Counted from the first letter of the stretch, positions 53,737 through 63,455 are shown. The stretch is DNA of 64,000 bases from Comamonadaceae bacterium (GCA_027488215.1 JAIYCB010000044.1:62001-126000), one strand, 5' to 3'. Notes: generated by a model not told the origin, from the letters alone. Translations and numbers: made by a program.

Positions 53737-55476
53737 ATGCGTCCGATCTTTCTCGCACCCACAATGCTGATGATCAGCCTGGCCCTGGCGGGCTGCGGCT
53801 CGATGTCCCGGCTCACGCCTGCACCCCAATTGACGCCAGCCCAACCAGCTGTTTTGCTGAGCTGCGAGAACCTCACAGGGTTTACTTTTCCCAACACCAC
53901 CATTTCTGCCGCAAGGGTGGTGGCTCCAGGCGCTTTAAGCAATGCGGGTCAGCCTGTAGGCGAGCACTGCCAAGTGACAGGCCAAATGAACCGCCGCATC
54001 GGCATGGTGGACGGGCAGAACTATGCGATCGGCTTCGAAATGCGCCTGCCCCGCCAATGGAGCGGCCGCTACCTCTACCAGGGCAACGGGGGCACCGACG
54101 GCATGGTGGTGACGGCCGATGGCGGTGCCTCCATGGGCAGCGGCGGCATTTTGCGCCACGGACTCCAGCAAGGCTTTGCGGTGATCAGCTCCGATGCAGG
54201 ACACACCTCGGCGCAAAACCCTTTGTTCGGACTCGATCCACAGGCCCGGCTGGACTACGGCTATCAGGCGGTCGGCACGCTCACGCCCATGGCCAAGGCC
54301 CTGATCCGGGCGGCCTACGGCAAAGGGCCAGACCGCTCCTACATTGGCGGCACCTCCAATGGCGGACGACACGCCCTGGTGGCCGCTTCCCGCTATGCCG
54401 CCGAGTACGACGGCATTCTGGCCAACGCACCGGGCATCCATCTGCCCAAAGCGTCGGTGTCCAACCTCTCGCATGTCAAACGCTGGAGCTCGGTGGCCAC
54501 CACCCAGATGGTCAATGGACTGCCGGATTTGGAATCGGCCTTGCCGGTGGCCGAACGTCGTCTGATCGCCAACGCCATCCTTTCTCGCTGCGATGCGCTC
54601 GACGGCCTGGTCGATGGTCTGGTGCAGGACACCGACGCCTGCCGCAGCGCCTTCGACCTGCAGCGTGATGTGCCCACCTGCAGCGCAGCGCGCGATGGCA
54701 GTTGCCTGAGCAGTGCCCAAAAATCGGTGGTGGCTGCCGCATTCGCCCCGGTCAGGCGGGCCAGCGGCGAGGCGTTCTACCCAGGCTTCCCCTTCGACCC
54801 GGGCATCGCCCAGCCGGGCTGGGCGGAATGGAAGTTCCGCAATTCGGTGAGGACGGCCCGTAACCCGGTCTCTGTGGGCTTCATTTTCTCGACACCGCCC
54901 TCATCCGATCTGGCCAAGGCCCGGGACCCTTCTCGCACCCTGGCCTTTGCGCAGAACTTCGACATCGAAACCGAAGCGCCCAAGATCTTTGCGACCAACA
55001 GCACCTACACCGAAAGCGGCATGTCGTTCATGACGCCGCCCCAGGCACACCGACTCGACGCGCTGCGGGAGCGCGGTGGCAAGATCATCGTGGTGCACGG
55101 CACGTCCGATCCGATCTTCTCGATCGACGACACCGTGGCCTGGTACAAGGCACTCGACGCGCACCACCGTGGGCAGGCCAATACATTCGCCCGCTTCTTC
55201 CCGGTGCCGGGCATGGGCCACTCGCGCGGAGGTCCCGCGACCGAGCAGTTCGATGCGCTCGGTGCGCTGGTTGAGTGGGTGGAATACGGGCGCGCGCCCG
55301 ACCGCATCGTGGCGGGTGTGCGCGGTCCGGGCAACCCGGGCGGTGCCAACCCCGATGTGCCGGCTTCGTGGTCGCCCACACGCACCCGGCCGCTGTGCCC
55401 TTACCCATTGATCGCACGCTTCAAGGGGGGCGACAGCGATTTGGCAGCAAGTTTTGCCTGCGAGACCGGTCCTTAG
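53737..55476 (+). CDS. Tannase/feruloyl-esterase-family lipoprotein
   Basis: 579 residues. LMISLALAGCGSMS gives a lipobox with cysteine at residue 20, so it is probably membrane-attached. Tannase-family core: GYLYQGNGG-like RYLYQGNGGTDGMVVTADG, the nucleophile serine in SYIGGTSNGGRHALVAASRY, the aspartate in VVHGTSDPIFSIDD, and the histidine in GMGHSRGGPATEQF. The cysteine normally before the serine and after the histidine is replaced by Thr and Ser. It hydrolyses an ester, perhaps of an aromatic acid or hydroxyacid; substrate unknown. Confidence 0.85.
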   Translation: MRPIFLAPTMLMISLALAGCGSMSRLTPAPQLTPAQPAVLLSCENLTGFTFPNTTISAARVVAPGALSNAGQPVGEHCQVTGQMNRRIGMVDGQNYAIGFEMRLPRQWSGRYLYQGNGGTDGMVVTADGGASMGSGGILRHGLQQGFAVISSDAGHTSAQNPLFGLDPQARLDYGYQAVGTLTPMAKALIRAAYGKGPDRSYIGGTSNGGRHALVAASRYAAEYDGILANAPGIHLPKASVSNLSHVKRWSSVATTQMVNGLPDLESALPVAERRLIANAILSRCDALDGLVDGLVQDTDACRSAFDLQRDVPTCSAARDGSCLSSAQKSVVAAAFAPVRRASGEAFYPGFPFDPGIAQPGWAEWKFRNSVRTARNPVSVGFIFSTPPSSDLAKARDPSRTLAFAQNFDIETEAPKIFATNSTYTESGMSFMTPPQAHRLDALRERGGKIIVVHGTSDPIFSIDDTVAWYKALDAHHRGQANTFARFFPVPGMGHSRGGPATEQFDALGALVEWVEYGRAPDRIVAGVRGPGNPGGANPDVPASWSPTRTRPLCPYPLIARFKGGDSDLAASFACETGP

Positions 55477-55655
55477 GAATTTGCAGCATGGTCACGCTCT
55501 CGCAGGCAATGAACTCATTGGTTGACCAAAGTGATGGATATTCTGCACCACGGCGACATTGGTTCGCACACTTTAAGTCACAGACAGTTTGATTTCTTGC
55601 TCACGGCCCCATCTTTTCAAAGCATGAGGGCTTATTAAAAACCGTTGAGATTTGC

Positions 55656-57854
55656 TCACCGAACGATTGGGGCAATGCTGCTGTACTGGTCCGTCCACAG
55701 CCTCAAACTCGGTTGGTCATAAGGCTCGTGCCTGAGCAAACGACCCTGATCGTCCCGAACTTCGCGGTTAACAGAAGGGTTTGCCTTCAGATAAGCCTGG
55801 TCCTGCGTCATGATGAAGTGCAGGTTCCTTCTCACATTGCGCATCTCATCGAAGGCCTGGTATTTGTGCCGATAGGCCATGCCCAAAACCTCGGCTTGGG
55901 CTTTCACAATCGGGTAAAGATTCAAATAAGCGTTCGTGATGTTGATCGCGATGTGACCATCCGGCTTCAAGTGGTTGCGGTAAATCTGAAACGCCTCACG
56001 GGTCAGCAAATGGATGGGTACCGATCCGCCTGTGAAAGCGTCCAGCACAATCACGTCGTACAACTTGTCTTTGGGCAATTGCTCCATGCGCAAGCGGGCA
56101 TCCCCCAACATAATGTTCTGCTCACCCGCTTTGCAGGTGGACAAGTTGTCAAACCACTTCTGCGCAAACTGCACGGCCGCAGGGTTGATTTCATAAAAGT
56201 CATAGGCATCGGCTTGGCGTGCATAGTTGGCCAAGGTACCCGCACCCAAACCAATCAAGGCCACCGACAACGACGGCTTTTGGTCCATGGCCCACAGCAA
56301 GGTCTCACCGATACCGCTGTCACGCGCGTAGTACGTGGTCGGCACATGGCGCAACGCATCAGATAAAAACTGCTGTCCGTGGGTCACGTTCCCACTGAAA
56401 AAGACACGGTCGTTGCGTTCGGGCTCAGAGTTAAAGCGTCGCTCCTTGACCGACACGGTGCCATAAAAATTCCGCACTTGGTCGAGCAAAACTTCCGTTC
56501 GATCATCCTTGCGGACCTCACGCCAAGACCACGGGTTTTGCATGACAAATAACAGCGCCACCATGACCAGTGCCGTTACCCCCCCCACAACACGAGGCAC
56601 AAGTCCACGAATTTTCACCGCAGAACGGAACAACACATGGCACGCCAACAAAGCCACCAGGACCAGCGCCAACAACCACTCATGGTAGTCGTCAAAGAAC
56701 TGGGTGGCCACGAGGGTGACGAACAAGCCTCCGAAAGCCCCCCCAACCGACATACACAGGTAGAACTCGGTCAAGCGACGCGTATCCACCGGCCTGCAGC
56801 GGTACAACTCACCGTGACACAGCATGCACACCACAAACAGCAAGGCGTAGTGTGACCATCGCACCTCATTGACGCCATAGTCCCAATCGATACCGAGCCA
56901 ACGCGGTATGTCGTTCAAGCCCGAAGTGGCCATCAACAAAACCAGCGTGAGAAACGCAAACAACTTCGGGCGGTACCAGCGAGGATGGTCAAAGGTCAGG
57001 ATGAAAGTGACCAGGTACAAACCCAGCGTCGAAATCCACAGCCTTGGCTCGGGTGCCACATCGTGGCTGATCTGATCGGTGGTCGCAATGAAAACCAATG
57101 AGGCCAATGCCGGCAATGCCACCCAGGACAGACGCTGAACCAGGGAGGGTTTCAGCGTGCTGACCGCGTCCCCCAGTGTGGCTGGCACACCCCCTGCCCC
57201 GTCAGAATGGGTTGCGCCAACGGCAGTCTTGTTTTGCCATGCGCCCAAAGCCACCGGCAAACACAGCAAGGCAAACACCCAAAAGCCCGCGGTCCAAAGA
57301 CGACCCATTTCCTGCTGCTCCAGCCAAGGCTCCAGCACATACGGAAATGACAAAAGTGCGAGGAACGAGCCCACATTGGACAAAGCATACAAACGAAAAA
57401 CCGATGAGGCGTGTGCTGTGCTGGTGAACCAGTGCTGGACCAAAGGCCCGGTGGTCGCCAAACAAAAATAAGGCAAACCCACACTCGCACCCAAAATCAG
57501 CAGAACCTGAAAAACCGGGGAGTCAGGTGATTCGGGACGCAGCTCCGCGCCAGGAAGCACTCTGGCCGCCAGCAAGGCTGCCACGACCAACAAGATCACA
57601 TGGATACGCGCCTGGGTTTTCCGGGAGGGCAACGCTGCCAAAGCATGGGCATACAGGTAGCCCAAACACAACAGGCTTTGGAAAAACAGCATGGCTGTGG
57701 TCCACACTGCGGGACTGCCGCCAAACCATGGCAGGATTTGTTTGCTGAGCAGGGGCTGAACCTGAAACAACAAAAAAGCGCTCGTAAATATCGTCAGCGC
57801 AAAAGGCAAGAAACTCCAGGGATTGGGGGATTGGCTTGGTAAGGGACGGGTCAT
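55656..57854 (-). CDS. Membrane-fused spermidine-synthase-like protein
   Basis: 732 residues from MTRPLPSQSPNPWSFLPFAL; the track uses a TTG 24 nt upstream. The N-terminal two thirds hold about ten or more membrane helices (FALTIFTSAFLLFQVQPLLS, SVFRLYALSNVGSFLALLSF). The C-terminal domain from about residue 475 is a SAM-binding spermidine-synthase fold: SVALIGLGAGTLANYARQ, YDFYEINPAAVQFA, VIVLDAFTGGSVPIHLLTRE. Such fusions are widespread; whether they make polyamines is not established. Downstream it converges on the tannase gene with 179 bp between and no clear terminator. Confidence 0.85.
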   Translation of the reverse strand: MTRPLPSQSPNPWSFLPFALTIFTSAFLLFQVQPLLSKQILPWFGGSPAVWTTAMLFFQSLLCLGYLYAHALAALPSRKTQARIHVILLVVAALLAARVLPGAELRPESPDSPVFQVLLILGASVGLPYFCLATTGPLVQHWFTSTAHASSVFRLYALSNVGSFLALLSFPYVLEPWLEQQEMGRLWTAGFWVFALLCLPVALGAWQNKTAVGATHSDGAGGVPATLGDAVSTLKPSLVQRLSWVALPALASLVFIATTDQISHDVAPEPRLWISTLGLYLVTFILTFDHPRWYRPKLFAFLTLVLLMATSGLNDIPRWLGIDWDYGVNEVRWSHYALLFVVCMLCHGELYRCRPVDTRRLTEFYLCMSVGGAFGGLFVTLVATQFFDDYHEWLLALVLVALLACHVLFRSAVKIRGLVPRVVGGVTALVMVALLFVMQNPWSWREVRKDDRTEVLLDQVRNFYGTVSVKERRFNSEPERNDRVFFSGNVTHGQQFLSDALRHVPTTYYARDSGIGETLLWAMDQKPSLSVALIGLGAGTLANYARQADAYDFYEINPAAVQFAQKWFDNLSTCKAGEQNIMLGDARLRMEQLPKDKLYDVIVLDAFTGGSVPIHLLTREAFQIYRNHLKPDGHIAINITNAYLNLYPIVKAQAEVLGMAYRHKYQAFDEMRNVRRNLHFIMTQDQAYLKANPSVNREVRDDQGRLLRHEPYDQPSLRLWTDQYSSIAPIVR

Positions 57855-57961
57855 GATCGCGCTTAGACTGGAAATCAAACCAGCACTTTCAAATTGATAA
57901 AAAATTCAACGCCTTGCCATCCATACAAACAGCAAACCTTCTTTTCACACCTGAACAGCAC

Positions 57962-58110
57962 CGATTTTACAATTGCCAATTTGAATAATGTCCCGTCGTT
58001 GTGATGGGTTAAAAGTTGTTTTTCAAGTCATTAAAAATTAAATTAAAATTTTATTTTTGTATATTTTTATATTTAATAATTTTTAATTTTTTTATGTTAG
58101 CCGAGCCCTT
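57962..58110. other. AT-rich intergenic island with A/T tracts
   Basis: Part of the 427-bp gap between divergent genes. About 100 bp (58010-58100) is almost entirely A and T with repeated A4-6 and T5-7 tracts, in sharp contrast to the GC-rich surroundings. It may be curved DNA, a promoter upstream element, or a binding site for a nucleoid silencer. Immediately after it a 31-codon ORF (58111-58206) is visible but unsupported. Confidence 0.6.
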
Positions 58111-58281
58111 ATGCGTGCAAAAAATCAACATGGCTTCCGAATCAAGGGTAAACACCAGTCGGCAATAAATACAGGTTTCATCAAAGTTAATGCAAATAAA
58201 GAATAATCTTATTTTTAACCAAGGCACTGCCTTTGCTCAGATCTGCATGGCCAAATCCAACGCGTTTCAAAGGAATCGATC

Positions 58282-59151
58282 ATGAAGTTATCCCGTGTTT
58301 TGTTGCCCATCCTGCTGACCAGCTGGCTCAATGTGGCCTGCGCATCCACCACCGCCACACCTGCCGCCAACACGGCCAGCCCAAAACCCGCCACAACGAC
58401 CTACGAGCCCGTGCGCGGTCAAGCCGGCAAAGATGTGATCTGGATCCCAACCCCGGAAGGTCTGATCGACAAAATGCTCACTGCAGCCAAGGTCACCGAT
58501 CAAGACAGATTGTTTGATTTGGGCGCAGGTGACGGCATCATCGCCATCACCGCAGCACGCAAATTCGGTGCCAAATCGGTGGGCATTGAGTACAACCCCG
58601 ACATGGCCCAGTTTGCCCGTCGCAAGGTTGCCGAAGCTGGCGTGACCGACAAAGTGAAGATCATCACAGGGGACATCTTCCAAGAAGACTTCAGTTCTGC
58701 CACCGTAGTCACCCTCTATCTGATGCCTCATCTCAACTTGAAGCTGCGTCCCATCTTGCTCAAGATGAAGCCTGGCACTCGGGTGGTCTCGCATGCCTTC
58801 ACCATGGGCGACTGGGAGCCCGATGAAACCATGTCTTACCAACACTCACAAGGCTATTTTTGGGTGGTCCCCGCACAAATAGAGGGGGATTGGGTGATGA
58901 CGGGGTTGGGCGAAGGACCCATGCGCATGAGCATGAGTCAATCCTTTCAAAACATTGGCGGGATTCTCACCCGTGGCAGCCAAACCCATGCCATGTTGGG
59001 TGCCAGATTGCGTGGCGATGAAATCAAATTCCAATTCATCACTCAGGACCGCAAGGTGCACGCCTTCTCTGGCCGCGTAGAAGGTCGCCGCATCACGGGC
59101 ACGGTTGTCTCTGATTACATGCATACACCCGTCGAAATCACCCGGCCTTGA
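58282..59151 (+). CDS. Exported class I SAM-methyltransferase-like protein
   Basis: 289 residues. MKLSRVLLPILLTSWLNVAC is a signal peptide, perhaps a lipoprotein signal with Cys20 (LNVAC). A Thr/Ala/Pro-rich linker follows. The Rossmann methyltransferase motifs are intact: RLFDLGAGDGIIAITAAR (motif I), VGIEYNPDMAQFAR, KVKIITGDIFQEDF and VTLYLMPHLNLKLRP. The C-terminal region (about 190-289) is beta-rich. SAM is not known to be available outside the cytoplasm, so either the enzyme is retained or it binds something else. A downstream APC permease is 30 nt away on the same strand. Confidence 0.8.
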   Translation: MKLSRVLLPILLTSWLNVACASTTATPAANTASPKPATTTYEPVRGQAGKDVIWIPTPEGLIDKMLTAAKVTDQDRLFDLGAGDGIIAITAARKFGAKSVGIEYNPDMAQFARRKVAEAGVTDKVKIITGDIFQEDFSSATVVTLYLMPHLNLKLRPILLKMKPGTRVVSHAFTMGDWEPDETMSYQHSQGYFWVVPAQIEGDWVMTGLGEGPMRMSMSQSFQNIGGILTRGSQTHAMLGARLRGDEIKFQFITQDRKVHAFSGRVEGRRITGTVVSDYMHTPVEITRP

Positions 59152-59180
59152 GACACATTTGATAGAAACAACCGAGTTGG

Positions 59181-60557
59181 ATGACACTGATGAAACCTGA
59201 TAGTTCTGCCCCCGCCAAGATGCTTCGTTTGCTGCACCCTCTTTCAGCCGTGGCGCTCATTGTGGGCATCGTGATCGGTGCTGGCATTTTCAAAACCCCC
59301 TCACTGGTGGCCGGCATCAGTGGCGATGCTGGGTGGGCTCTGGTTTTGTGGATGGCAGGCGCCCTGATCTCCATCGTGGGCGCCCTGTGCTACGCAGAGC
59401 TTTGCACCGCGTACCCTAGTGCCGGGGGTGACTATCACTTTTTGCACAGGGCTTTTGGGCGGAACCTTTCTTTCATCTACGGCTGGTCGCGCGCCACGAT
59501 CATCAACACAGGTTCCATCGCCTTGCTGGCCTTTGTTTTTGGCGATTACATGAGTACGCTGGTGAACCTGGGCGCCTACTCAAGCGCCATCTGGGCACTG
59601 CTCATTGTTGTGGTCTTGACGGTTGTCAACCTTGCCGGAATTCACGCCTCTTCGCGCATGCAAACCTGGTTGACTTTGACTGAAATTGTGGGCTTGCTGG
59701 CGGTTGTTGCGGCTGGGTTTTGGGTTGATGCCCCGGCCTCTGGCGCCATCCAATGGTTTGCACAAGCGCCTGCGCCAGCGCAATGGGGTCTGTGTCTGGT
59801 CTTTGTCTTGCTGACTTTCGGTGGCTGGAATGAGGCGGCCTACATCTCGGCTGAATTGAAGGGCGGACCCCGCACCATGGTCTGGGTCATCTTGGCGAGC
59901 ATGCTCACCTTGACGGTCATTTACCTTTTGGTCAACGCCGCATTGCTCTTGGGCCTGGGCTTGAGTGGCTTGAGCCAAAGCAAAACCGCTGCAGCCGATC
60001 TGCTGGGACTGGCCTTTGGCCCTTGGGCGCAAAAAGCACTCGGCTTGTTTGTGGCCATTGCCGCATTGACCAGCATCAACGCCACCATGTTTGTCGGCGC
60101 GCGCACCAACTTTGCAGTTGGCAGCGACTGGAAAGCCCTGCGGAAACTGGGTCAATGGCAACTGGACATCGGCAGCCCCAAACAGGCGTTGCTCCTACAG
60201 GCTCTGATCAGCATTGGCCTGATTGCATTGGGTACCCAAGAAGCTGACGGCTTTTCAGCCATGGTTGAATTCACCGCCCCCGTGTTCTGGGGTTTCCTGT
60301 GCATGGTCGGGCTGGCCTTGCTGTGGTTGAGACAAACAGACCCCCACACCAATCGACCCTTTAAAGTACCGCTCTACCCTGTGCTGCCCCTGATTTTCTG
60401 TGCCGTCTGCGCATGGTTGACCTATTCCAGCGTCACCTATGCCATCTCTCAAAAAGCCATTCACGTCTCTCTCTGGCTCATTGCCAGCGGCGTTTTGGCC
60501 TTGCTGATTTTGCGTGCACGAGAAAAAACCTTCGACCAACTACCCAACCAAATTTGA
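59181..60557 (+). CDS. APC-family amino acid permease
   Basis: 458 residues, about 12 membrane helices. The first helix IVGIVIGAGIFKTPSLVAGI has the GxGIF-type unwound motif of the APC superfamily; LCYAELCTAYPSAGGDYHFL is the second signature. It resembles the LAT/YfnA-like amino acid permeases. Substrate unknown. Starts 30 nt after the methyltransferase-like gene, likely co-transcribed. Confidence 0.87.
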   Translation: MTLMKPDSSAPAKMLRLLHPLSAVALIVGIVIGAGIFKTPSLVAGISGDAGWALVLWMAGALISIVGALCYAELCTAYPSAGGDYHFLHRAFGRNLSFIYGWSRATIINTGSIALLAFVFGDYMSTLVNLGAYSSAIWALLIVVVLTVVNLAGIHASSRMQTWLTLTEIVGLLAVVAAGFWVDAPASGAIQWFAQAPAPAQWGLCLVFVLLTFGGWNEAAYISAELKGGPRTMVWVILASMLTLTVIYLLVNAALLLGLGLSGLSQSKTAAADLLGLAFGPWAQKALGLFVAIAALTSINATMFVGARTNFAVGSDWKALRKLGQWQLDIGSPKQALLLQALISIGLIALGTQEADGFSAMVEFTAPVFWGFLCMVGLALLWLRQTDPHTNRPFKVPLYPVLPLIFCAVCAWLTYSSVTYAISQKAIHVSLWLIASGVLALLILRAREKTFDQLPNQI

Positions 60558-60738
60558 TGTTCACAAAGTAGGGGCCATGTCAACAATTCCTCATTCAAGC
60601 ATTCTTTCAAGGCTCATTGCGGCCCGGAGAAGGCTCAATGCACATGGAGTTTTCATGACCTCTGATGGCGACACAGCCAGTCAACAGGATCAACCCAAGA
60701 AATCCAAAAACAACACCATCCAAAGTAGTTATTTAATT

Positions 60739-61611
60739 TTATTTTTTAAGCCAAATCAAAATTTGATCCGTGACCGACTGCGGTTGCTCTCGATGCAAAA
60801 AATGACCCGCTTTTTCGATCAGTTGAAATTCATATTCTGAAGAGAAGTATTGAGATTGCTCCAGCATCAACTCAGAACGCAAGTCCTCTGCACCGCACAG
60901 TGCGAGCGTGGGCACGCAGATTGGACGCGCCATTCTGCCCCTTAATTCAGCATGATCAGGATTGAATTTGTCCTGATCAAACATTGCTCGGTAGTAGCCC
61001 AGGGTGGCCGTCAGAACGCCGGGCTGAGATAACATTTGCTTGACACTTCGAATGTGATCTTCATCCTTGAAACCTTCAACGGTCCAGTACTCCCATAGAT
61101 AATCTATGAATGCCATGTCACTTTGTAGTATGGCTTTCTCGGGTAAGTCTTTCAGTTGAAAAAACCACCAATGGAATGACCGATGGATGTGCTTGGCATC
61201 CAGAATACTTTGCCCAACCTTTTCGGGGTGAGGAACAGCCATCAGAACAGCTCGCCTGAATAATTCGGGATAAGCTGCCAACAATCCATAACCGATGATC
61301 GCGCCCCAATCTTGTCCTACCAAATGACAGGTTTCTTGCGGACAAATCATCTGAGTGAACTGCGCCACTTCGTGGACCAGCGTTGCCTTGTCATAAAAAC
61401 CATCCAGCGGAACCACTGTGGGTGGATAACCTTTGAGGTAAGGCGCTATCACCCGATACCCTTTCGCACTCAGCGCTTCGATCTGGTGACTCCAAGTCAA
61501 TGCGTGATCAGGAAAACCATGCAACAAAATCACAGTGGGACCGATGCCCTGCTCAATGTATGCAAAACTTAACTGGCCGACTTGAATGAATTTATTTCCA
61601 ATATTGATCAT
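60739..61611 (-). CDS. Alpha/beta hydrolase, epoxide-hydrolase/dehalogenase-like
   Basis: 290 residues. HGFPDHALTWSHQIEALSAK gives the HGxP oxyanion motif. The nucleophile elbow CHLVGQDWGAIIGYGLLA carries Asp (G-x-D-W-G) rather than Ser, as in epoxide hydrolases and haloalkane or fluoroacetate dehalogenases. The base is His in EKAGHFLHREQPQSV. A tryptophan-rich cap (HWWFFQL) follows. Substrate unknown. Its A/T-rich codon usage differs from most of the window. Confidence 0.83.
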   Translation of the reverse strand: MINIGNKFIQVGQLSFAYIEQGIGPTVILLHGFPDHALTWSHQIEALSAKGYRVIAPYLKGYPPTVVPLDGFYDKATLVHEVAQFTQMICPQETCHLVGQDWGAIIGYGLLAAYPELFRRAVLMAVPHPEKVGQSILDAKHIHRSFHWWFFQLKDLPEKAILQSDMAFIDYLWEYWTVEGFKDEDHIRSVKQMLSQPGVLTATLGYYRAMFDQDKFNPDHAELRGRMARPICVPTLALCGAEDLRSELMLEQSQYFSSEYEFQLIEKAGHFLHREQPQSVTDQILIWLKK

Positions 61612-61649
61612 GATTTTAATTTCAAGAAAGCTATTTAAGGTAAATGTAT

Positions 61650-62429
61650 TTACTTGATATGCAGACCACCATCCACCACCAAATTAGTACCTGTAATAAA
61701 TGACGCTTCTGAAGATGCCAACCACAAAACAGGCCAAGCGATTTCTTCTGGCGTTGCCCAACGACCAAGTAAAGATGTGTCTTGTCGCTCTGTTTTAAGT
61801 TGCTCAACAGATTTGCCTATTTTGCGAGCTCTTTCCAGATGAAATTCAGTCAGTGTTGAGCCTGGGCTTACTGCATTCACTCGCACTCCATGCTCAGCCT
61901 CTTCAAATGCCAATGAACGCGTTAAAGAAATCTGGGCTGCTTTTGTTGCATCGTACAAAGGCATACCTTTTCTGGCTTTTAGTGCATAACAGGAGGAGAT
62001 GTTCACGATAGAACCGTGTCCTTTTTCTCTCAGATGAGGCAGTGAAGCATGGCAGTAATGCGTGATACCCGCCAAATTGACAGTGACAATTTCGAGCCAT
62101 TCGGCTTCAGAAGCTTGACTGGCCGTGACATAGCTGCGCATCGATGCGTTGTTCACCAATACATCCAAGCCTCCGAAAGCACTCACACAATCCGAGACAG
62201 CTTTGTCTGCCAGGTCACGGTCTGCCACATTGGCCCTGAAACTCAAAGCACGGGCGCCGGGTTGTGACTCTTGTATTTGACGGCATGTTTTGTCGAGGCC
62301 GTTGACATCGGCATCCACCAAAAAAACTGCCGCGCCCTCTGCACAAAAAATTTTTGCCACAGCCGCGCCTATTCCGGAACCGCCACCGGTAATGAGCGCA
62401 ACTTTGCCTTTGAGACGTCCTTGATCCAT
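61650..62429 (-). CDS. Short-chain dehydrogenase/reductase
   Basis: 259 residues. VALITGGGSGIGAAVAKIFC (TGxxxGxG), DVLVNNAS (NNAG variant), serine in SIVNISSCYALKA and YDATKAAQISLTRS. C-terminal WLASSEASFITGTNLVVDGG is typical. NAD(P)-dependent oxidation of a hydroxy or diol intermediate is likely. Between the hydrolase-like gene and a Bug protein gene on the same strand, 4 nt after the latter's 3' end. Confidence 0.87.
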   Translation of the reverse strand: MDQGRLKGKVALITGGGSGIGAAVAKIFCAEGAAVFLVDADVNGLDKTCRQIQESQPGARALSFRANVADRDLADKAVSDCVSAFGGLDVLVNNASMRSYVTASQASEAEWLEIVTVNLAGITHYCHASLPHLREKGHGSIVNISSCYALKARKGMPLYDATKAAQISLTRSLAFEEAEHGVRVNAVSPGSTLTEFHLERARKIGKSVEQLKTERQDTSLLGRWATPEEIAWPVLWLASSEASFITGTNLVVDGGLHIK

Positions 62430-62433
62430 AAAA

Positions 62434-63417
62434 TCATTCAGCTTTTGTGCCGGTGTCTTTGATCACTTTTCCCCAACGCTTTATTTCTGATGCTATCCAA
62501 TCGCGAAACTGATGGGGTGTTGTGGCAACGATTTCAAACTCCATTTCCAATAACCGTTTTGTTATTTCTGGAGATCTCACAATTTTGACGATTTCACGGT
62601 TATAGCGCTCAATAATTGGTTGAGGGGTACCGCCTGTCGTTAGAAAACCAATCCAAGAAGTGGCCTCAAAATCCGGATATCCAGATTCACCCAACGTTGG
62701 AATCTCAGGTGTACTTGCGAAACGCTTTTGACCAGATGTGGCCAGCAGTTTCAAACGACCTTCTTTGACAAATTGCTGAACATTTCCAGGGACCAAGAAA
62801 GCAGCTTGAATATTTCCGCTAATTAAATCTGTGACAGCTGGACCCGCACCGCGGTAAGGAATATGTGTCATGTGGAACCCAGCTGCCGACTTGAACATTT
62901 CCATTGTCAGATGTGAAGCACTGCCCATGGCAACAGAGCCATAAGAATACTTACTTGGATTCGTTTTGGCCTTGTCTACGAAATCCTTGACATTGTTGAA
63001 TCCGGCCGCAGGATTCACAACAAGGTATTGCGGTGCCTTGACCATCAAAGTGATGGGTGCAAGATCTTTGACTGGGTCATAGGGCATCTTGTCAAAAAGA
63101 CTGACATTGATTGCGAGCGGACCGTTGTAACCAATCAACAAGGTATGTCCATCGGGCGCTGCTTTGGCAACCATATCTGCACCGATGTTGCCACCGGCAC
63201 CAGGTCTATTTTCAACCACCACGGGTTGCCCCAATACTTCTTGCAATTTGGGGGCAATGAGTCGCGCCAGAACATCATTGGTACTTCCAGTGATGGGCAC
63301 AATGACTCGAATCGGCTTCGTCGGAGACCATTCTTGGGCCGAGGCTGCGAATGGTGACAACAGACCCAAGCCAAGCAAGGCAAAGACGGAAAAATGACGG
63401 CGCTTTAGATGTTTCAT
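62434..63417 (-). CDS. Bug/TctC-family periplasmic substrate-binding protein
   Basis: 327 residues. Signal peptide (FSVFALLGLGLLSPFAASAQ). Bug signatures: WSPTKPIRVIVPITGSTNDV, VVVENRPGAGGNIGADMVAK, HTLLIGYNGPLAINVSLFDK. These proteins deliver carboxylates or aromatic acids to tripartite or other transporters, or serve as sensors. No TctA/B genes are nearby. Flanked by a Rieske oxygenase and an SDR gene in one orientation, suggesting an aromatic acid as ligand. Confidence 0.9.
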   Translation of the reverse strand: MKHLKRRHFSVFALLGLGLLSPFAASAQEWSPTKPIRVIVPITGSTNDVLARLIAPKLQEVLGQPVVVENRPGAGGNIGADMVAKAAPDGHTLLIGYNGPLAINVSLFDKMPYDPVKDLAPITLMVKAPQYLVVNPAAGFNNVKDFVDKAKTNPSKYSYGSVAMGSASHLTMEMFKSAAGFHMTHIPYRGAGPAVTDLISGNIQAAFLVPGNVQQFVKEGRLKLLATSGQKRFASTPEIPTLGESGYPDFEATSWIGFLTTGGTPQPIIERYNREIVKIVRSPEITKRLLEMEFEIVATTPHQFRDWIASEIKRWGKVIKDTGTKAE

Positions 63418-63455
63418 TTTGTCTCCTGTTGATGATCACTGTTTTGAATTTGAAT

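Noticed and set aside
58111-58206. 31-codon basic ORF after the AT-rich island
   Set aside because: Weak Shine-Dalgarno and no second line of evidence; kept only as an observation.
60514-60840. 108-codon plus-strand ORF after the APC permease gene
   Set aside because: Overlaps permease and hydrolase genes at both ends; the middle has no recognisable domain. A start at 60577 (MSTIPHSS) is possible but unsupported.
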